This document shows positions 1-8,840 of a stretch of 64,000 nt of DNA, in pieces. Position numbers and translations under genes: made by a program. The stretch covers positions 2,293,001-2,357,000 of the forward strand of contig NZ_CP029151.1 in the NCBI RefSeq assembly GCF_003095655.1, given 5' to 3'. Position 1 is the stretch's first letter; the number at the start of each line of letters is the position of its first letter. Below the pieces are notes generated by a model. That model saw only the letters and a list, made by a program, of their open reading frames with translations. It searched no databases and was not told the DNA's origin. Origin of the DNA: Dokdonia sp. Dokd-P16 (GTDB lineage Bacteria; Bacteroidota; Bacteroidia; Flavobacteriales; Flavobacteriaceae).

Positions 1-229
1 CGCCATGTTCTTCATACATACCATCACCTGCAAAGGCAGCAATCTCGATACATTTATCTGGATTATCTACAAGGTAATTAATGCGCTCGCGCGCCGTCAT
101 TTTACCTTTTGCTTTATGCTTATCTATTCTTTTCTGGCCGCCACCTAGTTTTACTTGCCCTAGGCGTGTGCGCATTTCTGAAAGAAGTAGCTTATTATGA
201 TCTTCGTTTTTATTGAATTTTAAATCCAT
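1..229 (-). CDS. Acyl-CoA carboxylase, carboxyltransferase subunit (N-terminal part, cut by window edge)
   Basis: This is the first 76 codons of a minus-strand gene that leaves the window at base 1. The protein begins MDLKFNKNEDHNKLLL and continues with a GGGQKRIDKHKAKGKMTARERI stretch read in two parts: GGGQKRIDKH followed by KAKGKMTARERI, then a conserved FAGDGMYEEHG-like segment. The basic helix followed by K(G)KMTARERI is typical of the N terminus of biotin-dependent acyl-CoA (propionyl- or methylmalonyl-CoA type) carboxyltransferases. The ATG at 229-227 is the first in frame. The family call is from recognition of the motif; the substrate cannot be told from this fragment. Confidence 0.85.
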   Translation of the reverse strand, partial: MDLKFNKNEDHNKLLLSEMRTRLGQVKLGGGQKRIDKHKAKGKMTARERINYLVDNPDKCIEIAAFAGDGMYEEHG

Positions 230-390
230 AAAATGTGTGTGTGCTTGAATGTTTTTCTGTCTATAAAGGTAAGTATTGTAGCACAAGCTTGAAATGAGAA
301 TTGTAAAAATTACCAGCTACCCAAATTCCAATAAATAACCGATATTTGTAGCTTATCTTATTTAATAAGATTTTCCCTAAAAATTAAACT

Positions 391-573
391 ATGGGTATGA
401 ATAAAAATACCGTTCTGGCTTGGGCCACTTTTATAATGATTTTAGTAGGCTTAGGACTTATTGCTCTAGGCGTTTTTAGATATACTGATGTAGCCGGCTG
501 GGGTTTTGCATCTGTGGGTATTGGCTTTTTTGCTATTGCTTGGGTATTTAATGCCCTTAAGGGTCGTGTATAA
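391..573 (+). CDS. Small two-helix membrane protein (CAL67264-like family)
   Basis: A 60-residue protein with two predicted membrane helices, roughly residues 8-28 (LAWATFIMILVGLGLIALG) and 36-55, joined by a short FRYTDVAGW loop and ending in a basic KGRV tail. It matches my memory of a small conserved flavobacterial membrane protein family (CAL67264 type) of about the same length. The function is unknown. It sits 9 bases before tilS and may be co-transcribed with it. The 160 bases upstream hold no obvious gene. Confidence 0.75.
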   Translation: MGMNKNTVLAWATFIMILVGLGLIALGVFRYTDVAGWGFASVGIGFFAIAWVFNALKGRV

Positions 574-582
574 TGTGTAAGG

Positions 583-1890
583 ATGCTTGAGGATTTTAAG
601 CACCATATCGCACAAGATTTACCATTTCTTCTTGATAGTAAGATACTCGTTACTGTAAGTGGCGGGCTTGATAGCATGCTCTTATTACAGCTATGTCGCC
701 AGGCAGGGCTTACTATAAGTGTAGCACACTGTAATTTTAATTTAAGAGGAGTAGAGAGTGACGGTGATCAAGCTTTTGTTACAAGCTATTGTACGCTTCA
801 CAACATTCCTATTTATATAAAAGGGTTTGATACTTCTGCTTACGCGAAAACTTCCAAGACATCAACTCAGATCGCCGCAAGAGAACTTCGCTATCAGTGG
901 TTTAAAGAACTTTCGGTTGCCGAAAGTTTAGATTTCATTTTAACTGCTCATCATCTCAACGATGATTTGGAGACATTTCTCATTAATTTAGGTCGTGGTA
1001 CGGGTATAAAAGGACTCACAGGAATACCTGTGGTAAATGGAGAGATTGTGCGCCCTTTGCTCAAATTTTCGCGAAAGCAACTAAAAAATTATGCTTTAAA
1101 AGAAGATTTGCAATGGCGAGAAGATAGCAGTAATGCAACAGATAATTATGTGCGTAATCATATACGCCATCATGCAATACCTAATCTAGAGGAAGCTCAA
1201 CCAAATATCCTCAAAGGGTTGCAGCATACGCAGGAGCACTTAAAACAAAGTGAACGTTTGCTGAAAGTTTATACAGGCCAATTACGACAACAATTTATAA
1301 CCGAATCAAATGGTGAGGAAGTCGTAAATCTAGTAGCACTTAAACAGCATTCAGAGCCGGAAGCCGTGTTGTATCAATTATTATCACCTTATGGGTTTAC
1401 TGCTTGGGATGACATTTATAAGTTGCCACAGGCGCAGTCTGGAAAAGAGGTTACGTCGAGTACGCATCGCTTATTAAAGGATAGAGATAAGTTAATTATT
1501 TCTGTAATTAAAGAGGAAGCAACACGTTCTTATCAATGGCAGCAAGGAGAGGAACGTATTGAAGGAGATTTTGGAATACTGTCTGTGGGAGAAGGAACTG
1601 TTTTAACTAGTTTGTCGAAGCAAGAGATAGTAGTAGATGCAGCGCATCTAGGGTACCCACTTACCATTAGAAAGTGGCAAGATGGTGATTACTTTTATCC
1701 TTATGGGATGAAGGGAAAGAAGAAGTTGAGTAAGTATTTCAAAGATGAAAAGTTATCTTTGATAGCAAAAGAAAAGGTCTGGCTTTTGTGCATTGATAAT
1801 GCTGTAATATGGGTGATAGGTCACAGAGCAGACGACCGTTTTAAAGTAGTTGATACTACACAAAAAATAATAAAATTTACAATTATATGA
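583..1890 (+). CDS. tilS: tRNA(Ile)-lysidine synthase
   Basis: TilS modifies the wobble C34 of tRNA-Ile(CAU) to lysidine, using ATP and lysine, so the tRNA reads AUA and charges with isoleucine. The PP-loop SGGLDS is at about residues 26-31, followed by the conserved HCNFNLRG stretch, the HHLNDDLETFLINLGRGTG segment and the VRNHIRHH motif near residue 190. A C-terminal TilS domain (YPLTIRKWQDGD, then KGKKKLSKYFKDEKL) ends the protein. Length 435 aa is normal. A one-arm copy of the window's palindrome (TTTCGCGAAAGC, 1067-1078) lies in frame and encodes FSRKQ. The stop overlaps the dsbD start by four bases. Confidence 0.95.
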   Translation: MLEDFKHHIAQDLPFLLDSKILVTVSGGLDSMLLLQLCRQAGLTISVAHCNFNLRGVESDGDQAFVTSYCTLHNIPIYIKGFDTSAYAKTSKTSTQIAARELRYQWFKELSVAESLDFILTAHHLNDDLETFLINLGRGTGIKGLTGIPVVNGEIVRPLLKFSRKQLKNYALKEDLQWREDSSNATDNYVRNHIRHHAIPNLEEAQPNILKGLQHTQEHLKQSERLLKVYTGQLRQQFITESNGEEVVNLVALKQHSEPEAVLYQLLSPYGFTAWDDIYKLPQAQSGKEVTSSTHRLLKDRDKLIISVIKEEATRSYQWQQGEERIEGDFGILSVGEGTVLTSLSKQEIVVDAAHLGYPLTIRKWQDGDYFYPYGMKGKKKLSKYFKDEKLSLIAKEKVWLLCIDNAVIWVIGHRADDRFKVVDTTQKIIKFTII

Positions 1891-3896
1891 CGCGTAAAGC
1901 ATTCATTATAGCAACTTCTCTACTATTATTTATAGTTAGCGGAGTAGCCGCACAAGGATTTGGCATCACTCAAGTAACACTTGATCCCGTAGCCTGGGAA
2001 GGATCTGTAGAGAAAGTGTCAGACACGGAGTATGTCTTGCATTACCAAGCTACCGTAGAGGATGGATGGTACATCTATGCTCAAGAAACTCCAGCTGGAA
2101 TTCCTTTTAATTTTGAGTTTTTACAAAAGGATGCAGGTATCACTCGTGAGAAATTTGCACTAGAGAGCGAGACCAAAACCGCTTACGATGAGATTTTTGA
2201 AGAGGATGTGATTAAATATGCAGGACAACGTCCTAGGCTATCTATGCCTATTACGCTAACAGATAAAGATATTACCATTGTCAAGTCGGTTATAAACTAT
2301 CAGGTATGTAAAGAAGTATGTATTCCTCAAGACTTTTATATTGCTCACAACCTCAAAACGGGTAAAGTTAAAGCCTTTACAGATTATAATGAGTTTGAAA
2401 AATATGGAGCAACGCCAGCACAAAAAGATAAAGGAGAAGAAGAGGAAGGTGTGATAGACGATAATGGACCTAGTAACAAAGGTTTGTGGGCTACATTTTT
2501 TCTATCTTTTCTAGGAGGTCTTGCAGCTCTTTTTACACCTTGTGTATTCCCTATGATCCCTATGACGGTGAGCTATTTTACAAAACAAAGTAAATCTCGA
2601 GCTGCCGGTATACGTAATGCTATCATTTATGGCATCTCTATCATTATTATATATGTAGTACTGGGACTCACAGTAACTGGTATTTTTGGAGCTACCGCAA
2701 TTGTTGAGGTCTCTACTAGTGTTACTTTTAATCTAGTGTTCTTTATATTACTAGTAGTATTTGCCGTTTCATTTTTCGGAGCCTTTGAGATTATGCTTCC
2801 TCAAAAATGGGCAAATAAGATAGACAGCAAAGCAGATCGTGGAGGATTTGCAGGTATATTTTTTATGGCGCTTGCACTCGCTATCGTTTCCTTCAGCTGT
2901 ACGGGTCCTATAGTAGGCGTTGCGCTAGTACAATCTATTACAGAAGGTGGTATTACCCCAGTAATAAGTATGCTTGGTTTTTCTACTGCTATAGCACTGC
3001 CATTTGCACTATTTGCAATGTTTCCAGGGTGGTTAAATAGTTTGCCAAAATCTGGCGGATGGCTCAATACGGTAAAAGTAGTTTTAGGATTTTTAGAGCT
3101 TGGACTAGCACTCAAGTTTTTATCAAATGCAGATTTGGTAATTGATGGTCATTATCTAGAGCGTGAGGTATTTTTAGTATTGCTTATTGCAATCATGGTT
3201 GGGCTAGCATTGTATTTATTTGGTAAAATTCAACTATCACATGACACAGAAGTAAAGAATATCTCTGTGGGCAGATTACTACTAGGGATAATTACTACTG
3301 CTTTCATTTTATACCTCATTCCTGGATTATGGGGTGCGCCACTCAAACTCATAAGTGGTTTCCCACCGCCTATGAATTATAGCGAGTCGCCTTATGGAAT
3401 AGCAGGGCAGGCTACACTCTCTAATAGTACGGCAGAGTTTCCAGAAAATGCAGAGATAGGACCGCACGGGTTATTATCCTTTACAGATTATGAAGCAGGT
3501 ATGGAGTATGCCCGTAAAGAGAGAAAACCTGTACTGCTAGATTTCACTGGAAAAGCTTGTGTAAACTGTCGTCGTATGGAAGAGTTAGTGTGGTCTAAAC
3601 CGGGCGTGTTAAATATCTTAAAGAATGATGTTGTTTTGATATCTTTATACGGAGATTCTCAAGAAGAGCTTCCAGAAGCCGAGCAGGGAGTAAGTGCTTC
3701 AGGACGTCGCATTAAAACAGTAGGTAACAAGTGGAGTAACTTCCAGATAGAGCGTTATAATCTTGTTGCAGCGCCATATTATGTAATGCTGGATCATGAT
3801 GAAAAACCATTAAACAAGCCTGTAGCTTATACTCCTGATGCAAAAAAGTATGAAAACTGGCTTAAAACTGCCATCACAACCTTTAACAATCAATAA
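1887..3896 (+). CDS. dsbD: Thiol:disulfide interchange protein DsbD family
   Basis: This membrane protein carries electrons from cytoplasmic thioredoxin to periplasmic disulfide partners. Visible parts are a signal peptide (residues 1-22), an N-terminal DsbD-alpha-like domain with a Cys pair in QVCKEVC (about 141 and 145), a multi-helix membrane domain (about 200-480) with the paired cysteines in FTPCVFP (about 219) and SFSCTGP (about 338), and a C-terminal thioredoxin domain with CVNC (about 558-561). All three redox pairs are present, so the relay should work. Length 669 aa is a little above the E. coli protein. It overlaps tilS by ATGA and abuts the next gene directly, suggesting one transcript. 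Confidence 0.95.
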   Translation: MTRKAFIIATSLLLFIVSGVAAQGFGITQVTLDPVAWEGSVEKVSDTEYVLHYQATVEDGWYIYAQETPAGIPFNFEFLQKDAGITREKFALESETKTAYDEIFEEDVIKYAGQRPRLSMPITLTDKDITIVKSVINYQVCKEVCIPQDFYIAHNLKTGKVKAFTDYNEFEKYGATPAQKDKGEEEEGVIDDNGPSNKGLWATFFLSFLGGLAALFTPCVFPMIPMTVSYFTKQSKSRAAGIRNAIIYGISIIIIYVVLGLTVTGIFGATAIVEVSTSVTFNLVFFILLVVFAVSFFGAFEIMLPQKWANKIDSKADRGGFAGIFFMALALAIVSFSCTGPIVGVALVQSITEGGITPVISMLGFSTAIALPFALFAMFPGWLNSLPKSGGWLNTVKVVLGFLELGLALKFLSNADLVIDGHYLEREVFLVLLIAIMVGLALYLFGKIQLSHDTEVKNISVGRLLLGIITTAFILYLIPGLWGAPLKLISGFPPPMNYSESPYGIAGQATLSNSTAEFPENAEIGPHGLLSFTDYEAGMEYARKERKPVLLDFTGKACVNCRRMEELVWSKPGVLNILKNDVVLISLYGDSQEELPEAEQGVSASGRRIKTVGNKWSNFQIERYNLVAAPYYVMLDHDEKPLNKPVAYTPDAKKYENWLKTAITTFNNQ

Positions 3897-5774
3897 ATGA
3901 ATTACACCTTTAAACTACTTTGTATAGTATGCTTTTTTGCTTTCGCGAAAGCGTCATCTGCACAATCACGAGAAACTATCTTAGATACCACCTATCAAGT
4001 TTCTGAGCATTATAACAAACAAGAAGTGCGCATCAAAATGAGAGATGGCGTGCATCTTCATACTACCATTTACTCGCCAAAGGATACCTCAAAATCGTAT
4101 CCTATTTTAATGCAGCGCACGCCATACAGTTCAAAGCCATATGGCGAAGGGCAAATGCGTACGGCGATAGCTCCTAATGCTTATTTAATGCAGGAGGGTA
4201 ATATTATCGTATATCAAGATGTGCGTGGTCGCTGGATGAGTGAAGGTAAATATGATAACATGCGGGCATTTATTCCTAATAAAACAGGAACCCAAATAGA
4301 TGAAGCTAGTGATACCTATGATACGATAGAGTGGTTAGTAAATAACGTAGAGAATAATAACGGAAACGTAGGGACATGGGGAATTTCTTACCCTGGATTT
4401 TATGCAACTTATTCTTTGTTAAGTGGTCATCCAGCTTTAAAAGCGGCATCACCACAAGCATGTATAGGCGATTTCTTTTTTGATGATTTTCATCACAATG
4501 GAGCTTATTTGTTAAGCTACTGGAGAGCAACTGCAGTTTTTGGTTACCAGAAAGATGCTCCTACTACAGAGTCTTGGTATGATTTTCCAGATTTAGATAG
4601 TGATGACCAGTTTGACTTTTTCTTAAAAACAGGACCTTTATCGAACTTAGATAAGTATTACGATGAGACTAATGAGTTCTGGACGCAATTAAAAGAGCAC
4701 CCTAACTATGATGAATTTTGGGAATCTAGAGGGATTATCCAGCACTTAGAAAATATAGAGCCTGCTGTAATGGTCGTAGGCGGACTTTATGATGCCGAAG
4801 ATTTATATGGACCTTGGGAAACTTACAAGAATATAGAGAAGCGTAGTAATAACTATAATACTGTTGTTTTTGGACCATGGAGTCATGGAGACTGGGCTCG
4901 TAATAAGCCGAGACAAGCAGTGGGTAATGTTTATTTTGGCGATAATATTTCAGACTATTTTCAAAGAGATATTGAGACAAAATTCTTTAATCACTTTTTA
5001 AAAGGAGGTGATAAAGGGGAAGCAACAGGATTACCAGAAGCACACGTTTTTGACTCAGGAAGTAAAGAATGGAACTCTTTTGAGCAATGGCCACCTAAAA
5101 AATCGATGAAAGCTTCTTTCTTTTTAGGAAAAGACAATGCTCTTACGGGAAGTCCTTCTACAAAGTATGATGCAGAGAAGTTTGTAAGTGATCCAGCAAA
5201 CCCAGTACCATATGCAGAGGGTAAAAAGATGGTATTTACACCACGTAAATATATGTCTGATGACCAACGTTTTGCTGCAGCGCGTGAGGATGTATTGGTA
5301 TATGAAACACCGGTACTTGATGATGATTTGACGCTAGTAGGAGATATCATGGCAAAGCTTAATGTAGCCACTACAGGAACATCTGCAGATTGGATTGTAA
5401 AAATTATAGATGTATACCCAGATGATGTACCTAACACTCAAGAAACAGAAGAAGGTGTAGAGATGGCAGGATATCACCAGATGGTACGTAGTGAGGTAAT
5501 GCGCGGTCGTTTTAGAAAGAGCTTTGAACGCCCTCAGCCATTTGTTGCGGGAGAGAAAGATGAGGTTTTTGTGAAGCTACAAGATGTGCTTCACACGTTT
5601 AAAAAGGGACATAAATTGCAAGTGCAAATACAAAGCACATGGTTTCCTCTTATAGATTTAAATCCGCAGACGTATGTGGATAATATCTTTGAAGCAAAGG
5701 AAGAAGATTTTACTAAGCAAACACATAGTGTATTCCACTCTTCAAAAATTGAATTTAATATTCTTACCAAGTAA
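3897..5774 (+). CDS. Secreted CocE/NonD-type alpha/beta hydrolase (X-Pro dipeptidyl-peptidase S15-like)
   Basis: This 625-residue protein has a signal peptide (about residues 1-23), a hydrolase domain and a C-terminal jelly-roll domain typical of the CocE/NonD group, which includes alpha-amino-acid ester hydrolases and glutaryl-7-ACA acylases. The nucleophile motif GISYPG puts Ser near residue 164. GGLYDAEDLYGPW holds the likely Asp and FGPWSHGDW the likely His. The true substrate is unknown; acyl-peptide or ester bonds are likely. It starts immediately after the dsbD stop. The signal-peptide end is encoded by a perfect copy of the palindrome (AFAKA, then SSAQ). A strong terminator follows. 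Confidence 0.9.
   Translation: MNYTFKLLCIVCFFAFAKASSAQSRETILDTTYQVSEHYNKQEVRIKMRDGVHLHTTIYSPKDTSKSYPILMQRTPYSSKPYGEGQMRTAIAPNAYLMQEGNIIVYQDVRGRWMSEGKYDNMRAFIPNKTGTQIDEASDTYDTIEWLVNNVENNNGNVGTWGISYPGFYATYSLLSGHPALKAASPQACIGDFFFDDFHHNGAYLLSYWRATAVFGYQKDAPTTESWYDFPDLDSDDQFDFFLKTGPLSNLDKYYDETNEFWTQLKEHPNYDEFWESRGIIQHLENIEPAVMVVGGLYDAEDLYGPWETYKNIEKRSNNYNTVVFGPWSHGDWARNKPRQAVGNVYFGDNISDYFQRDIETKFFNHFLKGGDKGEATGLPEAHVFDSGSKEWNSFEQWPPKKSMKASFFLGKDNALTGSPSTKYDAEKFVSDPANPVPYAEGKKMVFTPRKYMSDDQRFAAAREDVLVYETPVLDDDLTLVGDIMAKLNVATTGTSADWIVKIIDVYPDDVPNTQETEEGVEMAGYHQMVRSEVMRGRFRKSFERPQPFVAGEKDEVFVKLQDVLHTFKKGHKLQVQIQSTWFPLIDLNPQTYVDNIFEAKEEDFTKQTHSVFHSSKIEFNILTK
3939..3952. repeat. Perfect palindrome GCTTTCGCGAAAGC (copy 1)
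   Basis: In-frame copy within the signal peptide of the CocE-like hydrolase, read as AFAKA. Confidence 0.97.
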
Positions 5775-5800
5775 GAGTACTAATCACAATAATCAAAAAA

Positions 5801-5826
5801 AGCCTGAGAAATTAATTTCTCAGGCT
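5801..5826 (+). terminator. Rho-independent terminator after the CocE-like gene
   Basis: The stem AGCCTGAGAAAT pairs with ATTTCTCAGGCT around a short TA centre. It is preceded by an A run and followed by six T residues. It lies 27 bases after the CocE-like stop codon. Confidence 0.9.
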
Positions 5827-5882
5827 TTTTTGTATAAGTATTGTCCCGTCCTGAAATAGCGATACACTAAATTTTTAGCGTA

Positions 5883-6317
5883 ATGAAAACTTCAGTAAAA
5901 GCTGGGTACGTTAAGCGTACTCAAAAAGATTATTCGATTTCTTTCAAGCTTCAAGTCGTTGAAGAAATTGAGTTAGGTCATTTAAGTAGAACAGAAGCCT
6001 GTCATAAGTATGGCATACAAGCAAAGTCTACAATTCGAGAATGGCTCAGAAAATATGGTAACTTTGATTGGGAACACCAATCTCAAACTACTGTGAACAA
6101 GACACCCGAACAAAAGATATTAGAGCTAGAGGCTAAAGTTAAACTACTGGAGAAACAGAAAGCAAGAGCAGAGCATCTTGCCGAACGAGCAGATAAGAAG
6201 GTTATTATCTTTGATATGCTTGTTGATATGGCTGAGAAGGAATATGATATCCAGATTAGAAAAAATTACAAACCCGAGTTATCGACCACTTTAAAGAAGA
6301 ACACAAAGAAACGTTAG
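5883..6317 (+). CDS. IS3-family transposase OrfA
   Basis: This 144-residue protein has an N-terminal helix-turn-helix (SISFKLQVVEEIELGHLS, then TEACHKYGI and STIREWLRKYG) that would bind the IS ends. A leucine-zipper-like coiled coil follows (about residues 75-120, ILELEAKVKLLEKQKARAEHL), as usual for IS3 OrfA. The reading frame overlaps the orfB frame, which lies at -1 relative to it, with an A6 slippery run at 6260-6266. In the family this makes an OrfAB fusion transposase by programmed frameshift. OrfA alone usually acts as a regulator. Confidence 0.93.
   Translation: MKTSVKAGYVKRTQKDYSISFKLQVVEEIELGHLSRTEACHKYGIQAKSTIREWLRKYGNFDWEHQSQTTVNKTPEQKILELEAKVKLLEKQKARAEHLAERADKKVIIFDMLVDMAEKEYDIQIRKNYKPELSTTLKKNTKKR
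6260..6266 (+). other. Candidate -1 ribosomal frameshift site (A AAA AAT)
   Basis: The heptamer AAAAAAT is phased A_AAA_AAT in the orfA frame. The orfB frame opens exactly here (stops at 6245 and 6257 close it upstream). This is the expected position and sequence type for IS3 OrfAB production. It is inferred, not shown. Confidence 0.6.
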
Positions 6318-7162
6318 TTTCTACCTGTGATTTACTCGGGGTAAACAGACAGGTTTACTATAGATCTATTAAATCAAGAGTACATAAACAGTCAATAGCT
6401 CAAAAGGTTATTGTGCTAGTTCGTGACATACGAGTCTGTATGCCTGAGCTAGGCACTCGTAAACTGTACTATATTCTTAAAGAAAAGCTATCGGTATTAA
6501 ATGTTGGCAGAGATAGACTCTTTAGAATATTACGCGCTAATCATATGCTTATAAAACCTAAGCGGAGCTATCATATTACAACAGACTCGCATCATCGTTT
6601 TAGAAAGCATAAGAATTTAGTAAGCACCATCGAGATTGAAAAACCAGAATCTGTTTGGGTAAGCGATATAACCTATGTTGGAACTAGAATCAATCCATCA
6701 TATCTGGCACTTGTTACAGATGCGTATTCTAAGAAAATTGTTGGTTATAATGTGTCTAACAGCTTATCCCTAAACGGTTCGTTATTAGCCTTGGATATGG
6801 CTGTGAAAAGTAGAGAATATAAAGCGAGGCCTTTGATACATCATTCAGATAGAGGTCTACAGTATTGCGCTAATGAGTATCAAAAACTCTTAAAGAAAAA
6901 TGATATAAAAGCTAGTACGACAGAAAAATATGATCCTTACGAAAACGCAATTGCAGAGAGAATCAATGGAATCTTAAAGCAAGAGTTCAATATAGCCAAG
7001 AATATAAAAGATCTAAGTCTAAAAAAAGAACTCATTAAAAATGCAATAACTATTTACAACAATAGAAGACCACATCTATCAAACCATATGCTAACTCCAA
7101 TGCAAATGCACAAACAACAAATCCTAAAAAGAAAACGGATCATTCTCAAAAGTTGTGTGTGA
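6260..7162 (+). CDS. IS3-family transposase OrfB (DDE integrase core)
   Basis: The -1 frame is open from 6260 and encodes about 300 residues, with no good ATG near its beginning, so it is most likely made as an OrfAB fusion. An HTH_21-like region (PELGTRKLYYILKEKL) precedes the integrase core. The catalytic residues are visible: D in VWVSDITYVG, D in HHSDRGLQY, and E in YDPYENAIAERING, with the usual spacing. The end, TIYNNRRPHLSN followed by TPMQMH, is also typical. Nothing in the reading frame looks broken, so the transposase may be active even though one IS end was not found. Confidence 0.93.
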   Translation, partial: KKLQTRVIDHFKEEHKETLVSTCDLLGVNRQVYYRSIKSRVHKQSIAQKVIVLVRDIRVCMPELGTRKLYYILKEKLSVLNVGRDRLFRILRANHMLIKPKRSYHITTDSHHRFRKHKNLVSTIEIEKPESVWVSDITYVGTRINPSYLALVTDAYSKKIVGYNVSNSLSLNGSLLALDMAVKSREYKARPLIHHSDRGLQYCANEYQKLLKKNDIKASTTEKYDPYENAIAERINGILKQEFNIAKNIKDLSLKKELIKNAITIYNNRRPHLSNHMLTPMQMHKQQILKRKRIILKSCV

Positions 7163-7200
7163 ATTGGATAATTTTTAGATTTTTGTAATAAAGCCTAGCC

Positions 7201-7554
7201 TTGGACAACTATCTAGAATTACTAAAACTCATTCTCCCAGAATTTCTCATTAACCACTTCGATCTGGTCAGAAACACCAAGAATGGTGAAGTAATGCATC
7301 TTTATTTTGAGGAGCGTAACGAGACTCCAAAAGAAGAATATATCCGCATACTTATTGCACACGGTTTTCACAAAGAGGTCACGATTCAAGATTTTCCTCT
7401 ACGTGGCAATACTGTTTATCTCCACGTAAAGCGACGCAGGTGGATTGACAAGCAAACCAAAGAGATAGTTCAAAGAGACTGGAACCTAGTAGCACAGGGA
7501 ACACGGATGACCGCCGAGTTTGCTGATTTTTTAAAAGAAATTAGTCAATACTAG
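7201..7554 (+). CDS. ISAon1-type transposase, N-terminal region protein
   Basis: This 117-residue protein starts at a TTG codon and reads LDNYLELLKLILPEFL, matching the usual MDNYLELLKL start of ISAon1-family N-terminal proteins with ATG replaced by TTG. The middle (IQDFPLRGNTVYLHVKRRRW) and end (NLVAQGTRMTAEFADFLKEI) also match the family. It is a probable DNA-binding half of the transposase. The catalytic half follows in the +1 frame with a 20-base overlap. The change from ATG to TTG could reduce expression or reflect the neighbouring IS junction. Confidence 0.85.
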   Translation: MDNYLELLKLILPEFLINHFDLVRNTKNGEVMHLYFEERNETPKEEYIRILIAHGFHKEVTIQDFPLRGNTVYLHVKRRRWIDKQTKEIVQRDWNLVAQGTRMTAEFADFLKEISQY

Positions 7555-8527
7555 AGCCTCGGACTGTCATACTATCGGGCGTTTTTATGGCGTTAATGGA
7601 AAGAAGCTACAGCGCCAGTACAAAGATTATCTAAGTGACTTTAAAAACTGGGATCAAAAGAAGCACGCAAAACAGTACCTGATTTTTCCAGAGAATATAG
7701 GACCTTACTTATCTATAGACGAGACCGCATTATCCAAAGGAGAACTCTATACGATTATTACCAATAAAAAAGCCAAAGGAAAGAAAGGCAGTATTGTTGC
7801 CATCTTCAAGGGAACAAAAGCAGAACCAATCATAGCACAACTGCTGAAAATATCTGCTAAGAAAAGAGCCAAGGTAATAGAGATAACCCTTGATATGGCT
7901 AACACTATGAAAACTATTTGTAAAAAATGTTTCCCGAAAGCTATACAGGTTACAGACCGATTCCATGTACAAAAACTAGCACTAGAGGCGCTACAAGACA
8001 TTCGTGTCAAACATAGATGGGAAGCAATAGACCTAGAGAATGAAAACATAAAACTAGCACGAGTCAACAACACACCCCATCAACCTGAAATCTTTGAAAA
8101 TGGTGATACCAGAAAGCAGCTTTTAGCAAGAAGTAGATATCTACTTTATAAAGCACCCAGCAAATGGACAAAAAATCAACACCACAGAAGTAAAGTTCTC
8201 TTCAAGGAATATCCAGATATAAAAACTGCATTTAATCTAGTACAAGGTCTAATAAATATCTTTAATACAGGAAGATCAATAGAAACAGCATATACCAAAT
8301 TAGCACACTGGTACAGTGACGTCGAAAAAACAGGTTACAAAGCATTTAATTCAATCGTAAACACGATAAGCCTTAACTATAGATCAATATTAAACTACTT
8401 TATAAATAGAAGCACAAACGCGTCAGCAGAATCATTCAATGCGAAAATCAAGGCGTTTAGAGCTCAATTTAGAGGTGTGAAAAATGTAGAATTCTTTCTT
8501 TATAGATTAACAACAATATTTGCATAA
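7535..8527 (+). CDS. ISAon1-type transposase, catalytic region (DDE_Tnp_ISL3)
   Basis: The frame is open from 7535 and encodes about 330 residues, although the first ATG is not until 7895, inside the domain. It must therefore be reached by frameshifting or another start from the 7201 ORF. The DDE residues are visible: D in LSIDETALSKGELYT, D in VTDRFHVQKLALEAL, and E in NASAESFNAKIKAF. The QFRGVKNVEFFLYRL end is characteristic of the ISL3-like group. No internal stop is seen. Confidence 0.88.
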   Translation, partial: KKLVNTRASDCHTIGRFYGVNGKKLQRQYKDYLSDFKNWDQKKHAKQYLIFPENIGPYLSIDETALSKGELYTIITNKKAKGKKGSIVAIFKGTKAEPIIAQLLKISAKKRAKVIEITLDMANTMKTICKKCFPKAIQVTDRFHVQKLALEALQDIRVKHRWEAIDLENENIKLARVNNTPHQPEIFENGDTRKQLLARSRYLLYKAPSKWTKNQHHRSKVLFKEYPDIKTAFNLVQGLINIFNTGRSIETAYTKLAHWYSDVEKTGYKAFNSIVNTISLNYRSILNYFINRSTNASAESFNAKIKAFRAQFRGVKNVEFFLYRLTTIFA

Positions 8528-8570
8528 ACACAACAATTGGTCTTGATCCAAGAAAACAATACAAAACAAA

Positions 8571-8602
8571 AAAGCTGAACAATGATATCATTGTTCAGCT
8601 TT
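8571..8602. terminator. Bidirectional terminator after the ISAon1-like transposase
   Basis: A perfect 32-base inverted repeat: AAAGCTGAACAATGAT followed at once by its complement, flanked by A and T runs. It lies 44 bases after the transposase stop. Confidence 0.85.
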
Positions 8603-8675
8603 AAATAATTAATTTAATCCTTTAATAATCTGTATCGGTTATTTAGGACTAGACATATAGTTGTAAAAAGAAAAA

Positions 8676-8712
8676 CACCCCTGCAAAGCAGGGATGCCTT
8701 TCACCCCTAAAT
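8676..8712 (+). repeat. Hairpin plus conserved 20-mer, copy 1
   Basis: The stem CCCTGC-AAA-GCAGGG (8679-8693) runs straight into GATGCCTTTCACCCCTAAAT (8693-8712). A second copy is 166 bases downstream. Nearby CCTAA-TCTC-TTAGG (8744-8757) forms a further small hairpin. The gap 8528-9079 otherwise shows no gene. Confidence 0.7.
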
Positions 8713-8840
8713 TCATGATAGCTAAATGAATAGCTCACAGTCCCCTAATCTCTTAGGTGCGCCAAATATAACCTACATTTTCTAGTTAGCGATAACTTTT
8801 CTCGGTAAAAAGTTAATTTTTAATGATTTAAAAAGAAAAG

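Larger units (their letters stand above)
5842..7190 (+). mobile_element. IS3-family insertion sequence (right end unresolved)
   Basis: The element carries orfA and a frameshifted orfB with an IS3-type DDE domain. The left side begins around TGTCCCGTCCTGAAATAG at 5842. I cannot find its inverse complement before or after the next transposase starts, so the right terminal repeat is either diverged or lost, perhaps through the adjacent second IS. The right boundary given here is an estimate. Confidence 0.8.
7195..8560 (+). mobile_element. ISAon1-like / ISL3-related insertion sequence (ends not resolved)
   Basis: Two overlapping ORFs (7201-7554 and 7535-8527) resemble the two-part ISAon1-family transposase. 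The terminal inverted repeats could not be identified by eye. The element begins within about 40 bases of the end of the IS3 orfB, so the two elements abut or one interrupts the edge of the other. Boundaries are approximate. Confidence 0.7.
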
